DNA of 31,801 bases from Podochytrium sp. JEL0797 (GCA_027596195.1 JADGJG010000200.1:1-31801); one strand, 5' to 3'. Positions 9,923 to 20,161 are shown, counted from the stretch's first letter. Notes: a model not told the origin generated them from the sequence alone. Numbers and translations are program-made.

Positions 9923-10821
9923 ATGGAATCTCGTGTTGCGTCCACAGATGCGAATGCTCCGACGGGAACGGCGGATGGCGGTGACATTGACGGCGAGATC
10001 GACGGTTTCCAGTACGCCATTAAATATTGGTTTGTACTTTCAAACAAATATTTGTTTATCCTTGTCATCCGATCATCAGTATTTAATCGGATGCTCTTGA
10101 TACACAATAGGATGAAACCTTCAAACGCGAAGGACCTAATTTCAGGAGCACCTCTCGCTTTCTCTAACAGAGATGGGTGGGTTGCGTCGACAGATGGGAA
10201 TGCTCTGACGGGAACGACGGTCAACAGTGATTTTAAGTGCGCCAACATTGACGTAGTGCTGCCAGGCCTCATCGAAAGCGACTTTGAGGAGATTCCAGAA
10301 CTTGAACCAATTCCAGGCTATTTGGATTTATATGGAAGACGAGTATTGTCGTACTACTATTTCCAGTGCACCTATACGTATGTTTTTGCTTCTCCTTATA
10401 TTTCCGATCATCAGTGCCTAATCGGAAGCTCCTGGTACACAATAGGATCCCACGTATTTCTGAGTCGCACTCCCGTTCGATAGCCTCGCACCCCATCCGG
10501 CAAAATGAGACTCAACCTACTCCCACACACGCTTTGCCGAATTCACCAAGTCCAATCATTGAAATGGGGGACCAACTCCAATTGCCTCTTGTTCAAGGAT
10601 TGGAGCACCCCTTCTTCCATCAACATACCGTCGAACAACAACAAATTGGTGATGTTCATTATCATACAATTTCAAAATTTGCTTCTCGTACCACGGAAGC
10701 CAAGCAGTTAATGAGTGATGAAAATCGCATTCCTTGTGATTTTTGTCGCTCCTATGGCATGGCCTCAATTAATGATTGCATGCCATGTGATTGTCTCTGG
10801 GAGGACCCTGCCGAAATGTGA
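9923..10821 (+). CDS. Gene C: unrecognised protein, 249 aa, exon-duplicated, Cys-rich tail
   Basis: Exons 9923-10029, 10111-10377, 10446-10821 sum to 250 codons with stop. The family is unknown. The N-terminal part contains two diverged copies of a segment (VASTDANAPTGT and VASTDGNALTGT). Each copy is followed by a hairpin intron with the same 3' end (ACACAATAG|GAT), so an exon-intron block was duplicated. The C-terminal exon is Gln/His-rich and ends in a Cys cluster (CDFC ... CMPCDC) that could bind zinc. The start is uncertain because the upstream ORF at 9605 may belong to it. AATAAA at 10925-10930 follows the stop. Acidic and Cys-rich parts ahead of a protease gene might suggest a Gag-like role, but that is weak inference. 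Confidence 0.55.
10030..10110 (+). repeat. Hairpin intron, gene C intron 1
   Basis: Phase-2 intron of 81 nt (GTTTGT...CAATAG). It contains ATCCGAT, a loop, AATCGGAT. Its last 45 nt are nearly the same as those of the next intron. Confidence 0.75.
10378..10445 (+). repeat. Hairpin intron, gene C intron 2
   Basis: Phase-2 intron of 68 nt (GTATGT...CAATAG) with arms TTCCGAT and AATCGGAA. Both arms differ from intron 1 at the outermost pair in a compensating way (A-T became T-A), so base pairing is kept. Confidence 0.75.
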
Positions 10822-10924
10822 TGTGGGGGGTTACCGATGTCAATCGCCTCATACTTTTATTTTTTTTATCGCCTCATACGTTTTCTTTTCTTTTCTTATT
10901 TCTTTTTCTTTGCTTGGATATCAC

Positions 10925-10930
10925 AATAAA
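10925..10930 (+). terminator. Poly(A) signal after gene C
   Basis: AATAAA about 104 nt after the gene C stop, behind a long pyrimidine-rich stretch (about 10855-10915). Confidence 0.45.
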
Positions 10931-11009
10931 TTGGTTTCCGATCTTCAATGTCACGTACGTACGGACGGTCGGAGAAATTCTGGTCTAGCTTTATAGCAAG
11001 CTAAAAAGG

Positions 11010-12031
11010 ATGAGTCCCAATCACAGGAGTAGCTCTCCGGGGATATCAAGTTTCAAAACGCGAACCATACAAGCGGGTATGGACAAACGAAAGAAAAAAT
11101 GTTCTTTCAACGACACGGTGACCGCCCAATTCGCGGACCATTCGTTTGCAAAAACGAGACTGTGCTATGAACCAGGTTTCGACTACAGAAACTGGTATTG
11201 GAATTATTACTTAACACATCAAGTAGTAAACGCTACGGTGTTGCGACCATTAACGGGTATCTCGCAGGGATGAGACTTGAAGGATTTCTGATTGATACGG
11301 GAAGCTCCCACGCGATCATGAGTCGCGCGTTTTACAACACGCTCCCGTACAAACCACCAATCAAGCAACCGGAGGCCCCCACTTTTACCAGGGGTATTGG
11401 AGGCGTCCAACCAATTGCAGGAACCTTCGAAATACCCTTTGTTCCGGGTGACTTGAAGCAAGGTGAAGAAATGATCACTGTGACTTTGCTTGAGGAGTGT
11501 CCAAGAGGATTCATTCTTGGAGTCCCCCAATGCCACCAATTTGGTCTCGACATTTCCTTTTCAAAGGAATGTGTCACTTGGGTGGACAGATCAGTTTCCC
11601 AGAACCCGTCGTCGTACAAAAAGAGTGGCGAGAAAATTGTGTGTAGGGCTGTGCGTACCACACCTCTCGTTTTTTACCAAGAGTACATCCCCAGCGAAGC
11701 GTGGGTAGACAACAACTATCTCGAGCTTGTGTTGGATGAAGACATTGTCCTTCACAGTGGGGAGCAAACGAGAGCGATGGTGCGATTGCCCCCAAATCTC
11801 AGGACGGAGGACTTGAAACTGGCTAAAGAATTTTTGGCTATCGGATATGAAGAACTCCAAGACAGAGGAGTTGCGATTCCGAAGGTCATCTATTTGGCTG
11901 ATGACTTGACTCAGGGACAAGCGGTCCCCATCAATTTAACATACACAGGTGTGAAACCTTTGATTCTGTCGAAGGGTTTACCATTCTATCTAATATCTTC
12001 CGGAAGATCTTCCGGAAGATATGGACAATGA
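11010..12031 (+). CDS. Gene D: retropepsin-like aspartic protease with dUTPase-like tail
   Basis: Two overlapping frames: 11010-11273 (ATG start, basic KRKKK cluster) and 11171-12031, which lies in the -1 frame. The second has the retropepsin active site LIDTGSS (DTG at 11294-11302) and the partner motif FILGVPQ about 70 residues later. It ends with a segment like the region after the protease in LTR retrotransposons (GEQTRAMVRL ... VPINLTYTGVKPLILSKG), probably a dUTPase-like fold. The frames may be joined by a 29-nt GT-AG intron (donor at 11195) or by -1 frameshifting. I found no classical slippery heptamer. The second frame has no ATG until 11271. No reverse transcriptase or RNase H follows, so this is a truncated, captured or domesticated retroelement piece. 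Confidence 0.65.
11993..12022. repeat. Perfect 30-bp palindrome
   Basis: The sequence from ATATCTTCCGG to CCGGAAGATAT is identical to its reverse complement over all 30 bases. It is built from two tandem copies of the 12-base palindrome ATCTTCCGGAAG. It covers the last codons of the gene D reading frame. Confidence 0.9.
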
Positions 12032-13065
12032 ACAGGGTGATGAAGAGGAGATTAGAAAATTTCATAAACCGTCGAGACAAGAGCGGAAGTCGTATATTTC
12101 CCTTCCTCCTTTCTTTCTCTCCTTCTTTCTTTCTCTTTCCTCCCTCCTTTATTTTACCTATGTGATTTACAACTTAAAAGTCGGCGGTTTATTTCTTTTA
12201 AAAAGAGAACTATCTTCTTCGTAGTTAAAGGTGAGTTTATTTGGGGCACATCCCCCGCAACGAACAAATTCTCGACACCAGCACTCCCCCTCTATTTTCA
12301 AGTCACTCGCTTGTGCAAATTCCCTGCGGCAATCGCATCAGAGAACTCCTGCCGCCACCCCTCCCGTCTCCATTCACGTCCCGTCTCCCTTTAAAGCACT
12401 CGACCAGAAACAGAGTCAGTGACCTCCTGTTCCACCCCTCCTGCCTCTCGTTCACGCAACTCCCTTGCAGTATTCGAGTCTGCATTTTCGCACTCCTACA
12501 GTCATTTCCCCCCGTCTCCCTTTCACGCAACATCGGCAGCGACCTGTCTGCCTTCGCGCAACTCCCGAGCAACATTCCGTTTGCGCAACTCCCCTACAAC
12601 AATAATATCATCCCTGACAATGCCATCCTTCGCCACTGCCGCTACCCATTCCTGCTGAACGGCATTTCGATATTCCGTGGAAGAGAGAAGGTGGGGATAC
12701 AGGGACGTTTGGCCGAGGGCAATTTCACATTGGACGCTGATTCGGGAACCAAAAATAGGACGTATTTCGGAAGGAAGTGCACTACAAAAGTAAAAATCAT
12801 AAGCAACCGTATTGAGGACCGTATTGAGGAGAAAGGCAAGGGGGAGAAAGGAGGTTGATGATGTGTTTGAGATGGCATCGCCACCTCAAAAACCTATCCC
12901 ACGTTGTTTCCATCAGAACAGTCATCAGTTTCGTTCTTTCCACTCCATCTTCGATTGTAACGTCCCGACAATGTTTGGAAGCGGTGCCGACGATGGCAAG
13001 CGGTGCGGATGGGATGGAAGCGGAGAGTGATCGTACCATTTCGATTTTTTGCCAAACGCAAGACA

Positions 13066-13105
13066 AATCTCTCACGCATGGCAGGAATCTCTCACGCATG
13101 GCAGG
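13066..13105. repeat. 20-bp tandem repeat, two copies
   Basis: Two identical adjacent copies (13066-13085 and 13086-13105) of AATCTCTCACGCATGGCAGG, followed by a G-rich run. Confidence 0.85.
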
Positions 13106-14270
13106 GGGAGGGGGGGTGTCGGTGCTGCGGACAGTTATACTTTTAAACTGTCTATTGAGGGCAATATCAATTGGTTTTTTATAATTTGATTCTCTCAAAT
13201 CAGATCCCGTATCGACGGTTGGGCCTTATGACCGAGCAGCCGCTCCCTTGCTTTATCAGGGGAATATTTTTTTGTAGGTTAGCAAGAACGCTGAAAAGAA
13301 ACCTGTGTCCTGAAGTCGCCGCGCGTTGCGAAATGATTCAAGCAGACGCAAGTGCACACAAAAAGTCGCATAATTTCACGAATATTCACCAGATCGCTGT
13401 CATTCTTTCAGCAGCAGCATTAGAAAAATTGTGAGCTTATAAATGAGTTTTCATCGAATCTTCTTTATTTTTCTATTTTCTCTATACTTGAGCCTCCACA
13501 CACGAAAGCATCCAAATGACAGCTCAAAAAGGACTTATATGTGTTTTGTTATGATTTAAAATCATTGGTACCCCCCAAAATGGACAACAGCGTCGTCCTG
13601 GCCCATCTGCGCTGAAAACATGGGTCAATCGGAGGGTTAAAAAGGTTCAACATCCCGCATTCTTTATCCCCCAGCGGAATGAAGACAAATGGGATCGGCG
13701 TCGTTCTTCAAGTTTTAACATGTTAAAAGTCTACTCTATAAACGAATTAAATTTTTCACGCGTTTGCTTTCTTGGTGTTGGCTGTGATAGATGTTTTATG
13801 GAAAAAAAGTCAAAACACCAATCCTTAACCGGCGCAGATCAATCAAAATTTGGAATGAGGGCCCCAGATTACGCGCATTCGACTCAGCATAGCTTGTTTA
13901 GTTACTCTTGTGACGTATAGAGAATTATTTCAACGATTCTCATTCGATGCATTTGTTCCCTCAGTTGATGTGAACAAGCAGTCGAGGCGCGTATATGTCC
14001 AATTCCAAAGTGAAAAAACCGGTCATCACACAATTACAGTAGCTCAATAATTAAGTACATTTAACTTTAGGGGGTAAAGTGTGACCCTCCATGACTAGAG
14101 GGCTGTAACAAAGGTGCATAGGAGGCACTATATTCTTCACAGCCATCCAGATGGCCCGAAACCAAAATAGAAACGTTAAAACATCACCTTATAAGATAAA
14201 TCAAATGCATTTAACGTGTTTGAAGGATGTCTTATGAAGCCTCATGAGTGTGTAAGCTCACGCACGCGCG

Positions 14271-14298
14271 AACACACACACAGACACACACACACACA
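14271..14298. repeat. CA microsatellite
   Basis: An interrupted (CA)n run of about 28 bp in non-coding DNA. Confidence 0.85.
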
Positions 14299-14619
14299 GT
14301 CTCTAACGCTTATGAACACGGACAGTCGAATAAACACATTTAAACACACACTCAAATCTATGCCTACATATGCAAATGCGTATGCTCATCAATAACCACC
14401 GATCGCCAATGGCACCATGCCAACTCCACTAACACACATCAACAACACACACACCCTCAACTCAATCTCAACCAGCACAGGAATATGATCCGACAACAGT
14501 CACTTCCTCCAGACGAGCAGCGGTGAGAACCTTCTCAAAGTGAAACCCAAAATCAAATGACGCGAATATTTCAATCCGACCCATTGAGGTACCGAAAGGA
14601 TCTCGTTATAATTCCGAAT

Positions 14620-17600
14620 TTATTGCAAAGTAAAACACTTGATCACCGTCAAAATAGTACTCATCGAAATAGGAAGCGATTCGTCGCTGTCCTCATACAC
14701 CATCGCCTCCAGCAAGCGATCCTTCAACAACTCAGGCTTGAGCTTGCCGTTCTTGGCCGTCGTGCAAATCCAGTCGTCTTGGCGAAAAGTCGAGCTGAAA
14801 AAGCGATTCCACCCCTTCTCGTTGCACTCAAATTTTGCTTCAAAGCAGTCAACAAGCCTCTTGAAACTGTTGAAGTTTTTCGCTTCCGAGGTGGTAAATC
14901 CAGCAGCCAAATCCTTCCAGCGCTTCACAGATTCAGTGGCGGGAGTTCCAGTATGGAACATATCGAACATGCTCTTGATGTTGGCGCTTTTGAGGGACAG
15001 AGAAGGGGCCAGCTTGTCATGGGTGGAGGCCGGAATCGGAGGTCGCGTCCCTGAGGAGTTTGAGGATCCAGAGTTCGCAGTAAATTGCCCGCAAGTGGCG
15101 CCACCTAAAATTGAAGTCAGTGCCAATTTTTTCCATATCGAACCGTAAAAATATTACCAAACAAAACCGTGTTGTTGCTGAACTCCACCGGAGCAGTGAG
15201 AGTAATTGAGCCTCGAGTGATACCTGAAGAAGAGCCGCCGTTTGTCGAAGGAACACTGTGTGAGCCACTGCCCCCAGCAGACTGATCAGGTGCATAAGAT
15301 TGTGGAAATGTGTCGTCTTCGAAATTGCGAAGTGCAGGAGGGGGCCGACCAGTTGGCACAGGATGGGGTGGAAGAGTTGGCGCAGGAAGAGGCAGACGAG
15401 TTGGCACAGGTTGGGGTAGACGAGTTGGAGCCAGAAGAGCAGATGGGTCCAACAGCAAACGCGCACAAAACTGAGCACGCTCATCATCAGTCAAATATTC
15501 GCCTCCAGATGACTCGCCGGGTTTGGAGAAGACGTCAATCGGGTTGGGCCACATTTGCTTGAAAATGGGCAACGCCTCGGTAATAGAAAGGGAAGGCACC
15601 CACCCCAACAGTGAACCTTCATTGAACTGCTCATTCGTCATGTTACGACCAGCGACCGCCCTCAAGCCGACTTGGCGATTGCGCTGGCCATTAGACACGT
15701 GAACAGAATTCAATTCGGCACTTTGAACTTGACGAGGATGCGTGTTGTTCCAGGGATACCGTGTCGTCATGGGATGAACTTGGCCGGGGTTCGTGGCAAG
15801 GTACATGGAGATTTGGTTCGCGCCTGGCGTTCAGTATCTCAGCGCACTCGAGTCGGAAGCCCAACGGCCGGCAATTTTGGCAACGTCGAAATCGATTTTG
15901 CAGAGGCTGGCGTTGAGCATGAAGGCAACACAGGGGGAATGCGTTGTGTATTTGATCACAGTCCGAGCCGCTCGCCCCTGCACTGCTGGAACCTCGATAA
16001 CTAACCCTGAATCGATCATGACGTTTCGCCATCTAAATACGGGGAGGGGGGGGGGGGGGGTGGGGGGGTAGAGTGTGAGTCAGTTGAGTGCAATGAATCA
16101 ACAAACAATCGGAAAAAAAGAAAGACCTGCGGGATTCAAAAGCCGAATCTTCCCTCAGAGTGGCGTAAGGTCTGTCGATGGGAGCTCCTGCTCCGTCCAC
16201 GCGATAAAAGATGAACTTTGGAATTCTCCCAAGCTGCTGGTCCACCATCAGCAAATTATAAATAAGCTGACGAGTTCCACAAAGGAGAGGATCTGGCAAA
16301 ATTGTGAGTACAAAAGGGAAGAAGGAAAAAAGGAAGGGTTTCCACCTGGTTTTGGAACCAATGTGACTTCAGCAGCCCCTCCAGACGTGACTCCTTTTTG
16401 TTTCATGATTGTAATCGTTGTTGCACGCGGGATTCCGTACTCGTCAACGCTGATAGTGTTGTCGGTACCAAATAGGCAAAGAAAGTGAATCTCGTTGGAG
16501 AGGATGTTGGTTGATTCCACTCTCCTCATGCGTGTGGGGATTCGGATCTTGAGCAGCGTCACGTTGTTGATTCTTTCGAGCAAGCGTCCTGGATCGTCAT
16601 TGAACTGAGACTTGTGCACTTTTGGCATATCCTTGAAGGGAAGTTGTATGAGAAAACCGGGAGAAACGCTGCGAAAACGCCACTCCGAAACAAAATTGCA
16701 AACCAGAAGAATGTCAAAAGCCAGTGTTCTGTGCGACTCGTGGTTGTAGGACTTCACGTATTTCCGAAACGCCTCGATTCGCGCCTGATCATTTTAATGA
16801 GATGAATTGACCGCGAATTGACGCGAGGAAAAAAACGAGTCACCTGGCACCGACTATCGAAAAATGGCGACCCAGATGCGACAACCACGCCGTCCACCAC
16901 ACGCTCACTGTACGGGCCCGAATGGCCACACACAAAATGCGACAATCTGAGGGCCCAAATTGATCGATTGAAGTTGCTCGAATGACACCCAAGAGGCCAA
17001 CCAAAACGGAGCGGCCAATCCTTTCGCCACGAGTGACTCCTGGGCTGGTCGTCAATATCAAACTCGTTTGGGTCCATCCCAGCTGCCGAACGGATTCCTT
17101 GAATGAGGTTCGTCAACATCTCGACGTTTGGATCGAACGGGCTGACGTATTTGTAGGAGAGCCAACAGAGGATTTCCGTGATAGTCATTGGACTTTGGGT
17201 GAGGTCTCGGGGAAGTCCCAGAATGATCCAGAATCGCTCGCACTGCCTGAGTTCACCGCAGTAATCGTCGATGGTGCTCTGAGAGGCGCGCGAAAATCCG
17301 GCGCCACAATTCATTTCCATACTCAAGAGTTGATCGACCGCATCAGAAAATCCAGTCAAATTATCTGTCATCAGAAGAGGGGGCAAATTCAGTGCGTCTC
17401 GGCAACGCTTGAGGGATGCAGTGTTGATGAACCACGTGTGGACACCAAACTCCCGCATAGGCTTTCCGTTTGGGCCACGCACAGTGGGGTATGGGAAGTT
17501 TCGTGGAGACCCTTGCGGCGAAAAGGAAGGTTGGCCACGCAATCGGGCGAGTCCCGGGTATTGCGCGAGTGGTAGGGATTCATAGGGTGCAAGGTTGTCT

Positions 17601-17752
17601 CCTTCAATCGGCGCAATTGCGATGCCGGCAGCGTCAAAGAAGCGGCCAGTTGGGACAAAGTCGGCGGCTTCAAGCTCGGGTGCTTCAGCTGGTGCGTCAG
17701 GTGGATGGTTTCCATCAGGTGGAACAGGGCCCGCGTGCGGAGGAAACTCCAT
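14620..17752 (-). pseudogene. Tyrosine recombinase, disabled by an in-frame stop
   Basis: Exons on the minus strand: 17752-16844, 16784-16346, 16292-16127, 16032-15158, 15104-14620. Phases agree over 958 codons. Residues 158-235 resemble the SAM-like core-binding domain. A KPDPLLCGTRQL segment and the C-terminal block match the catalytic domain. In that block His536, Trp562 and Tyr571 have exactly the Cre spacing (H to W 26, W to Y 9). Position 539, Arg in active enzymes, is Cys (TGT at 15930-15932). A TGA stop at 15831-15833 follows Tyr571 directly, yet the same frame stays open for 385 more residues (Pro-rich, then a globular tail). The family is a Crypton, DIRS or Starship-captain-like YR; I cannot say which. 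The frame of the 3' part of exon 1 (about 17060-16844) is uncertain. ATG 17752 is preferred to 17803 because a TATA-like element lies at about 17815-17822. Confidence 0.7.
16041..16068. repeat. G-tract inside a recombinase intron
   Basis: A nearly pure G run of about 28 bases on the plus strand. On the coding (minus) strand it is a C-rich tract within the intron 16033-16126, a few bases before the TATTTAG acceptor, so it could act as the pyrimidine tract. The plus strand could form a quadruplex. Confidence 0.8.
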
Positions 17753-18227
17753 GTTTTTTTGATGGTCGTTAAAAATATATTCGGACACAACAAATGTAGA
17801 CATTATCATTTTTCTAATATATAAAAACGATTGTAAAGAAGGAATTAAAGAAAGACGTTTCCGTGAAAAAATTCCCCCAAGCAATCCCAAACACCCCCCA
17901 CCCACATCTCCCACAGCCCCCAACCTCCAGTTTTGAACCTTTTGGAAGATCTTCCTGCCTTCCAGAAGAGATCAGGTACGATTCCCTCATTCGTTTCTCA
18001 AGAAATTTAATTTTCCTTCCGATGGGCTGACTACCACGTGAGAGAAAATCTTTCAAAACTCTTTCTTCTCTCAAATACCTAAGAGGTGAACGGTCCATAA
18101 TTCAATTGACTCCGTCTCAACGAAATAATAATAAAAATTGATCCGCGTTGTCCTGGAGAAAAAAAAATTCAAAGATCATGCGCGGGTACAATCTCCGCAC
18201 GCATGCTCCTCATCAAATCATTGCTAT

Positions 18228-18280
18228 CAGCCACCAAAATGCTGAGGTTCTCAGCCACCAAAATCGACCCCCTTAAATAT
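18228..18280 (+). promoter_or_regulatory. Paired CAGCCACCAAA boxes and AT-rich box, DPBB-WSC gene
   Basis: CAGCCACCAAAA occurs at 18228-18239 and 18252-18263 (start to start 24 bp), with TTAAATAT just downstream and the ATG at 18343. The same pair precedes the other genes of this family at 24083, 25555, 27373, 29251 and 31069. Confidence 0.65.
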
Positions 18281-18342
18281 TCTCGGGGGAAGGTGGACTT
18301 TCCCTGGCACTTACCTCGGCAGAAAAAAGATCGTCAAGCCCA

Positions 18343-19890
18343 ATGCAGTACCTCACGATCATTCTTGCTCTTGCCGCGTCTAGCGTTGCTGCCAATTACG
18401 TGAGTTGCCGTATCCATTGATTCTCCTTCATGGTGGTTATGCTAATCTCTGTGTGGGGGCTTTGGAAACAGGGAGAAATCACTTGGTTTGACTCAAGCTG
18501 GGCAGACATCACTGTCGCGTGTGGAAAGGGATACGTGAGATCGCTCTTATTATGAAAACAAAGAATCGACCGTTTCTAATCATGGATGTTAATGGAACAG
18601 CCGCCAAGGGACGACTCTCTGTTTGCCGCCGTTTCCGTTTATTCCTTATCGGACACGAGTAGTATTCTCAACTCCAACGTGTGTGGGAAATGCATTCAGC
18701 TCTCGACGAGTACCGGTTCTGTGGTGGTCACGGTTGTTGGTGAGTCGAGCTGAGTCGAGTTGATGGATCAAAAATCAGCACGTGCCTGACCCACAGATCT
18801 CAACAACCAGATGTCATGATGCGTTCGGATGCCAATCCTCAGGATATTGATCTTTCCACGGCTGCTTTCTCGGGTATGTGGGCAACTGTTTCGGACGTTC
18901 TGATGGGTTGTCTTTCTAACGCGCCCCTTCTCTTTTCATGAAAAATCAGATTTGGTCGCTGGAGGTGTTGACGTCGGCGTCAGCTATGCCAACTGGGACT
19001 GGGTCGACTGCTCCTCGGGCTCTCCTCCCCAACCCCAACCGCAGCCCAAAACTACGGCCGCAGCCCCCCCGCCACCTGCCGCCCAGTTGCAGACTACTCA
19101 AGCTGCTGCTGCCGCAGCTAAAGCAGCTCCGCGTATAACTCAAGCAACTGCTCCACCAACCACTGAACCATCGACTCAAGCGTCACCAACAACGGCAGCC
19201 ATTCAAGCTGTCACAACGACCAAGGCTTCTCCCACCCCACTCACCACCCAGACCATTTCGACAAACGTAACTCAGCTCGGATGGAACTACACAGCTTGTT
19301 ACGCAGATCACAAAACCCCCAACGACACGGCCCGGCTGCTCAGCACCCTCCTCCTCAACTCCACCTCCATGACCATTGAATTGTGCGCCCAAACCGCCAC
19401 ACGCAACAACTACACTCTCTTTGGAGTCGAGTACGGCAGCGAATGCTGGGCCGATGTTGCGTTCCGCGGCAAGAGTTTGGAATACAGCACGCAATGCACG
19501 TTCCCCTGCGCTGCCAACGCGACACAGACCTGTGGTGGTCCCCTCGCTTTGTCCGTGTACACAACCAGTGCGTACACGTACTTTGGTTGCTACGCGGATC
19601 CCGTGAAACCTCTCGCGAATGGAAACTCGACGCGATTGTTGAACAACCTCGTTCTCTCGAGTCGAAACATGACGGTCGAGTATTGCGCTCATTTGGCCAC
19701 GAGCAAGAATTATACAATGTTTGGGGTCGAGAATGCGGGGGAGTGTTATGCCGACAATGCTTTTGCGTGGTACCCGCTCAAGGCGAGCAAGGATTGCTTT
19801 TATGGATGTACCGGGAATGTGAACCAGACTTGTGGAGGAGGGTATGCGATTGATGTGTTCTTTAATGATGTCGATCTGAGCGGGTTGTGA
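18343..19890 (+). CDS. Secreted double-psi beta-barrel protein with two WSC domains, 420 aa
   Basis: Exons 18343-18399, 18472-18534, 18601-18739, 18811-18873, 18950-19890; 421 codons with stop. Exon 1 is exactly a signal peptide (MQYLTIILALAASSVAANY). Residues 20-128 form a double-psi beta-barrel of the RlpA/expansin/loosenin type: EITWF, VACGKGY, CGKCIQL, VVVTVV, and the characteristic DIDLS near the end, closing with WVDC. A Pro/Thr/Ala-rich linker follows (129-217). Two WSC domains (about 219-311 and 317-410) each have the CYAD start and the TCGG end. WSC domains bind cell-wall glucans. Barrel proteins of this type loosen or bind wall polysaccharide non-hydrolytically, so an extracellular wall-related role is likely. 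Its four introns match those of the paralogues at 24-31 kb in position and phase. AATAAA lies at 20016-20021. Confidence 0.88.
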
Positions 19891-20050
19891 GAGGGTGGGG
19901 TGTTCCGCTACGGCCCAGACTTTGTTGGGGTAGTTTTCGCTTTTTTCCTATCCATTTCTACAAGCAGTAAAGTAAAGGGGTAATTGATTTGAGTAACGCA
20001 TCCTTTTTGATCCAAAATAAATTCACATCATCCTCCCATGATTAAACTTT

Positions 20051-20125
20051 TTGGCAAGCACGTTTTGCAAAAGAGAACCGAGTCCTTTTCGGGCGCATTC
20101 GTGCTGTCGCAACACTTTCGATATA
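20051..20125 (-). pseudogene. Degenerate copy of part of the last LIM exon
   Basis: About 75 bp here resemble 20225-20300 inside the final exon of the LIM gene, with a shared core of 29 identical bases (GTTTTGCAAAAGAGAACCGA onward). The copy lies just beyond the LIM gene stop and is not in an open frame. It is a partial tandem duplication. Confidence 0.7.
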
Positions 20126-20161
20126 TTAATGATAATAACTGCTTATTTTATTCGACTTAAA

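Larger units (their letters stand above)
12032..14619. other. Gene-poor stretch between gene D and the recombinase
   Basis: I see no gene that I can support here. It holds a pyrimidine-rich tract (about 12097-12150), a 20-bp tandem repeat, and a CA microsatellite at 14271-14298. An open frame at 12241-12858 lacks an ATG start, has repeated CGCAACTCCC words and low-complexity Ser/Pro composition, and resembles no protein I know. Shorter frames at 13171-13434 and 13720-13920 have no coding character. Any border of the mobile-element-like region might lie here, but no terminal repeat was recognised. Confidence 0.5.

Noticed and set aside
11171..11273. Programmed -1 frameshift heptamer in gene D
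   Set aside because: No X XXY YYZ heptamer was found in the overlap; the connection between frames is left open.
12241..12858. Open frame of about 205 codons on the plus strand
   Set aside because: No ATG start, low-complexity Ser/Pro composition, repeated CGCAACTCCC words and no resemblance to known proteins; more likely non-coding.
14620..17752. Assigning the recombinase to a Starship captain (DUF3435)
   Set aside because: The spacing of catalytic residues shows a tyrosine recombinase, but nothing visible separates this family from Crypton or DIRS types.
19183..19692. Long antisense frame opposite the WSC exon
   Set aside because: It is a shadow of the strongly supported WSC-coding strand and has no features of its own.
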